A stretch of DNA of 64,000 nucleotides from Albula goreensis. Lineage: Eukaryota; Chordata; Actinopteri; Albuliformes; Albulidae. Made by a program: the position numbers and the translations under genes. Numbering within the stretch: position 1 is the first letter of the stretch; every line of letters starts with the position of its first letter. The notes under the pieces were generated by a model. The model was given only the letters and a program-made list of their open reading frames with translations, did no database searches and was not told the DNA's origin. Shown one piece after another: positions 61,390-64,000 of the stretch. The DNA is taken from NCBI GenBank assembly GCA_022829145.1, contig CM040742.1, forward strand, positions 6,631,538-6,695,537, written 5' to 3'.

Positions 61390-63328
61390 TTTGTAGGTGT
61401 GGGAACTTTGTCTAGCGTTTGGTTCCAGATTCAAATGCACTTCATGGTGCAGAACGTTGATGGAAGGCATCGACTTCATCACTAAGATGCAACCCTCAAC
61501 ACCTGCTGTAGGGTGGCTGTTCTAGGGATGACCGTGGGCTCTGACTCCACCGAAGACCTGCATATTCTTGTTGGGGGGGAAAAAACTACAAATCCACACA
61601 GGAAGCATGTCATATGACATAAGTGACATCATCAGCACCACCACTATAGTAAGTTTTATGGACAAGCTACCTATCTGGCTGGTACAGAAACCCTGCAGGC
61701 GAACAGCGTTCTCATGGACTGCTTATTGCTGTTAATACAAAAGAGAGACTCAGCTACAGGATGCCTAGAACCGCTCTTTTGTTCTGGACGCTTGATCAAG
61801 GTTTGATAATCAAGCTGCTTTGTTCTCAATTATTGAGATCATCTGCGAGGATCCGAGTCCAATCACAGGCTGCGTAACGAACATCGCTCTTGTAAACTGG
61901 AGCAAGATGAAGTCCGGCTTTCTTTGTGCTTCCCGAGCATCGTTGACGATGACCCTCCAAGCCAGATGCGCATCTGCAGGATAACAAAACCACTTCCATT
62001 GTAAAAATTTTTTTGTGATAGCCAGTGCATAACTTGTACCTCTCCATCATGCCAATTCCCTCCTGCTCTCTCTGTCCTGTTTTCCAACTCCTCAGGGACA
62101 CCGTTTTATGGCCTTTTCATTGAAACGGTAATTGGCGGTAAAAGTTTGTTAGTCCTGTTTGACTCCACTAATGAATTCCAAGCAACATGAATCCCAGATT
62201 GTTGAAAGCTAGTAAAACAAAGCAGTTAAGGCTTAAGACTAGCCCCAATTGGCCATTACAGGGCAACACCCAAAACAGCATTCCCTCCAAATTCCTTTGT
62301 TCTTTCACTCATCATCCACCGCATGCATTCGCACATGATTTTCCCGTTTATCTTTTGCTCCCTCTATCCACTTGTTCACATTCACGTGCCTTCCCCTTTT
62401 TCTCGTCTCCTCTTCACTCCCACAAGTGACTTAGCAGGCACAGGTAACCCTGTGTTCTGTCCTCCTCCTCTACTTTTCATCTTCCTGTATTTACATTTGA
62501 TCACTCCTTTTGTTGCATAGTAGTATATATATACAGTGTGTACCAATAAATTGTATTTTTTTAGACGCTGTGTCTGTCTCATTCATGCATTGAACTAAAG
62601 CCAATGATAAAAGAGCTACAGTTAACCTGAAATCAGATATGGTGTTAGTAACATTAAATAATTCATAACAGTATTGAACATGAACAAAGATGTACCAAAG
62701 TGAGGTATGGCCATTTACACAAACTATGCAGGGAAATGGGTGGACTTGCCCAAACTCTGGGGGCCAGTTCCAAGGGCCTGGTGCCTTTCTCAAGTTATGT
62801 AGCAGTTTGTGTACTGAGTTTTCAAATTTGAATTGTATATTACTTTTTGCTTACTGAAAGGGCTGTACATATGTGCAGAGCAAAGGTTAGCTGAATATTC
62901 AAAAATACTGTGGGACAGGGTTTTTGTGTGTGTGTTCTGGTTTGACTTATGAAACTCAGTACCATGGTAACAGCATTGTAAACAACCAGTCACCAGAGGT
63001 TCAGGGTTGTATTCCTAATTAGTTTAGAAAAAATTAAAGCCCTTATAAACATGAGAAGATGTATCTTATTTGTAGTTAGTTTTTTCTTGGACTACACCTT
63101 CCCAAATCTTAATTTGTTGTAAAGACACCTGACTGCATAATCTGCTTGAAGGTATTTGCAAGCTCTGTAGTAAAGATTCCTCCAAAGTCACTCGAGAGTA
63201 TCTGCAATATCTTTATGAAGAGTAACTCAAGAATAACACATTCTTTTTCCATGTACAGCTGCGGTATTGGGGAAAAAAAATGTTTTGGTTTACTGTTTAT
63301 ATCCTAGGCAATCTCTATTTAGCTTACA
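61390..63328. other. Intergenic, no gene recognised
   Basis: Downstream of eif4e1b. Short frames on both strands (for example near 61.8-62.1 and 62.5-62.8 kb) match no family I know. Confidence 0.5.
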
Positions 63329-63464
63329 TGTACGAGTCTTGTGTGTATGAGTCTTGTGTGTATGAGTCTTGTGTGTATGAGTCTTGTGTGTAGTCGAGTC
63401 TTGTGTGTATGAGTCTTGTGTGTATGAGTCTTGTGTGTATGAGTCTTGTGTGTATGAGTCTTGG
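63329..63464. repeat. 15-bp tandem array, about nine copies
   Basis: The unit tatgagtcttgtgtg is repeated with few changes. The first copy has tacgag, and one copy in the middle carries a 2-base insertion (tagtcgag). The near identity points to recent expansion. Confidence 0.95.
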
Positions 63465-63745
63465 CTACCCTTGTGTGTACTTTAGTAATAAGAGCTGAAT
63501 AATGACCCCCGTGTCACATGAATCACTTGATGAATTGGACATGTTGTTACACTGCTGACAATGGCCGTATGTTTGCATATGTACTTTGACTACAGCCGGT
63601 GAATAAAGTTAAGCTAGTAAACACTTTGTGTTTGGTACACTAATAATGTTAGGTGTACTTCCATCCAAAGGCTGGATGAGATGAGAACCCGTATCTAACT
63701 ACTCTGGAAAAGTTTTGTAGTAAGTGTTCTACATGCTACAGAGGA

Positions 63746-63758
63746 CCCCCCCCCCCCC
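63746..63758. repeat. C homopolymer of 13
   Basis: A run of cytosines in intergenic sequence, prone to length error in assembly. Confidence 0.8.
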
Positions 63759-64000
63759 AAGTAAAGTGTTCATACAGGTCTGAATACAGTGTTCAATATT
63801 CCCTGCAACAATAATTAGTCCTTGCAACAACTGGCACTTCAGTAATTTGAATTTCCCCACCTACTTTTTTCTTCCATTTCCATATTGCCCCCCAAAGATG
63901 AATACGAAATGAGGTAAAACACACAAATGCTTTTTAAATGTTAATTTGTGGGATTTGATAGGAACAGTAATCTGATAAATAACTTTGTGTTCCATTGAAT

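Noticed and set aside
63329..63464. CRISPR-like array
   Set aside because: Units are contiguous without spacers, so it is a plain tandem repeat; the genome is eukaryotic.

Overview
The window is nuclear DNA from a vertebrate, most likely a ray-finned fish. It has long AT-rich introns and GT-AG (two GC-AG) splice sites. It carries vertebrate protein families, tRNA-derived SINEs, a hAT-type MITE, Tc1 and LINE relics of the sort common in fish genomes, and no bacterial gene layout. The species cannot be told from the sequence. Nearly all the long open frames are chance frames; the real genes were found by joining exons that match known families in phase.

Layout. (1) 0.5-12.3 kb, minus strand: the 5' part of a beta-spectrin gene closest to beta-IV spectrin (sptbn4). 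It starts with two short non-spectrin exons and then enters directly at about spectrin repeat 10; the remaining exons lie beyond the left edge. No actin-binding (CH) domain or repeats 1-9 were seen anywhere to its right, so it resembles a stand-alone version of the short Sigma-6-type isoform. (2) 15.7-23.5 kb, minus strand: a complete 11-coding-exon cationic amino acid transporter (SLC7A CAT family, slc7a2-like, 613 aa) carrying a CAT-2A-type variable exon. (3) 23.5-38.3 kb: intergenic, with a GC-rich possible conserved element near 29 kb, an LTR-like GC-rich block near 34 kb and a decayed minisatellite near 37.4 kb. (4) 38.3-54.7 kb, plus strand: a complete 13-exon dctn4 (dynactin p62, 460 aa). 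(5) 55.2-61.4 kb, plus strand: a complete 7-exon eif4e1b-type cap-binding protein (about 221 aa) with a TATA box. (6) 61.4-64 kb: intergenic, with a 15-bp tandem array.

The genes have unrelated jobs (membrane skeleton, arginine/lysine uptake, dynein cargo adaptor, translation initiation) and show no sign of joint control. I joined exons by hand from splice sites, phase and remembered family sequences. The three complete models (1842, 1383 and 666 nt) each keep one open frame from ATG to stop across every junction. No wholly new biological system was seen; the most unusual item is the 5'-truncated spectrin locus with its own start exons.
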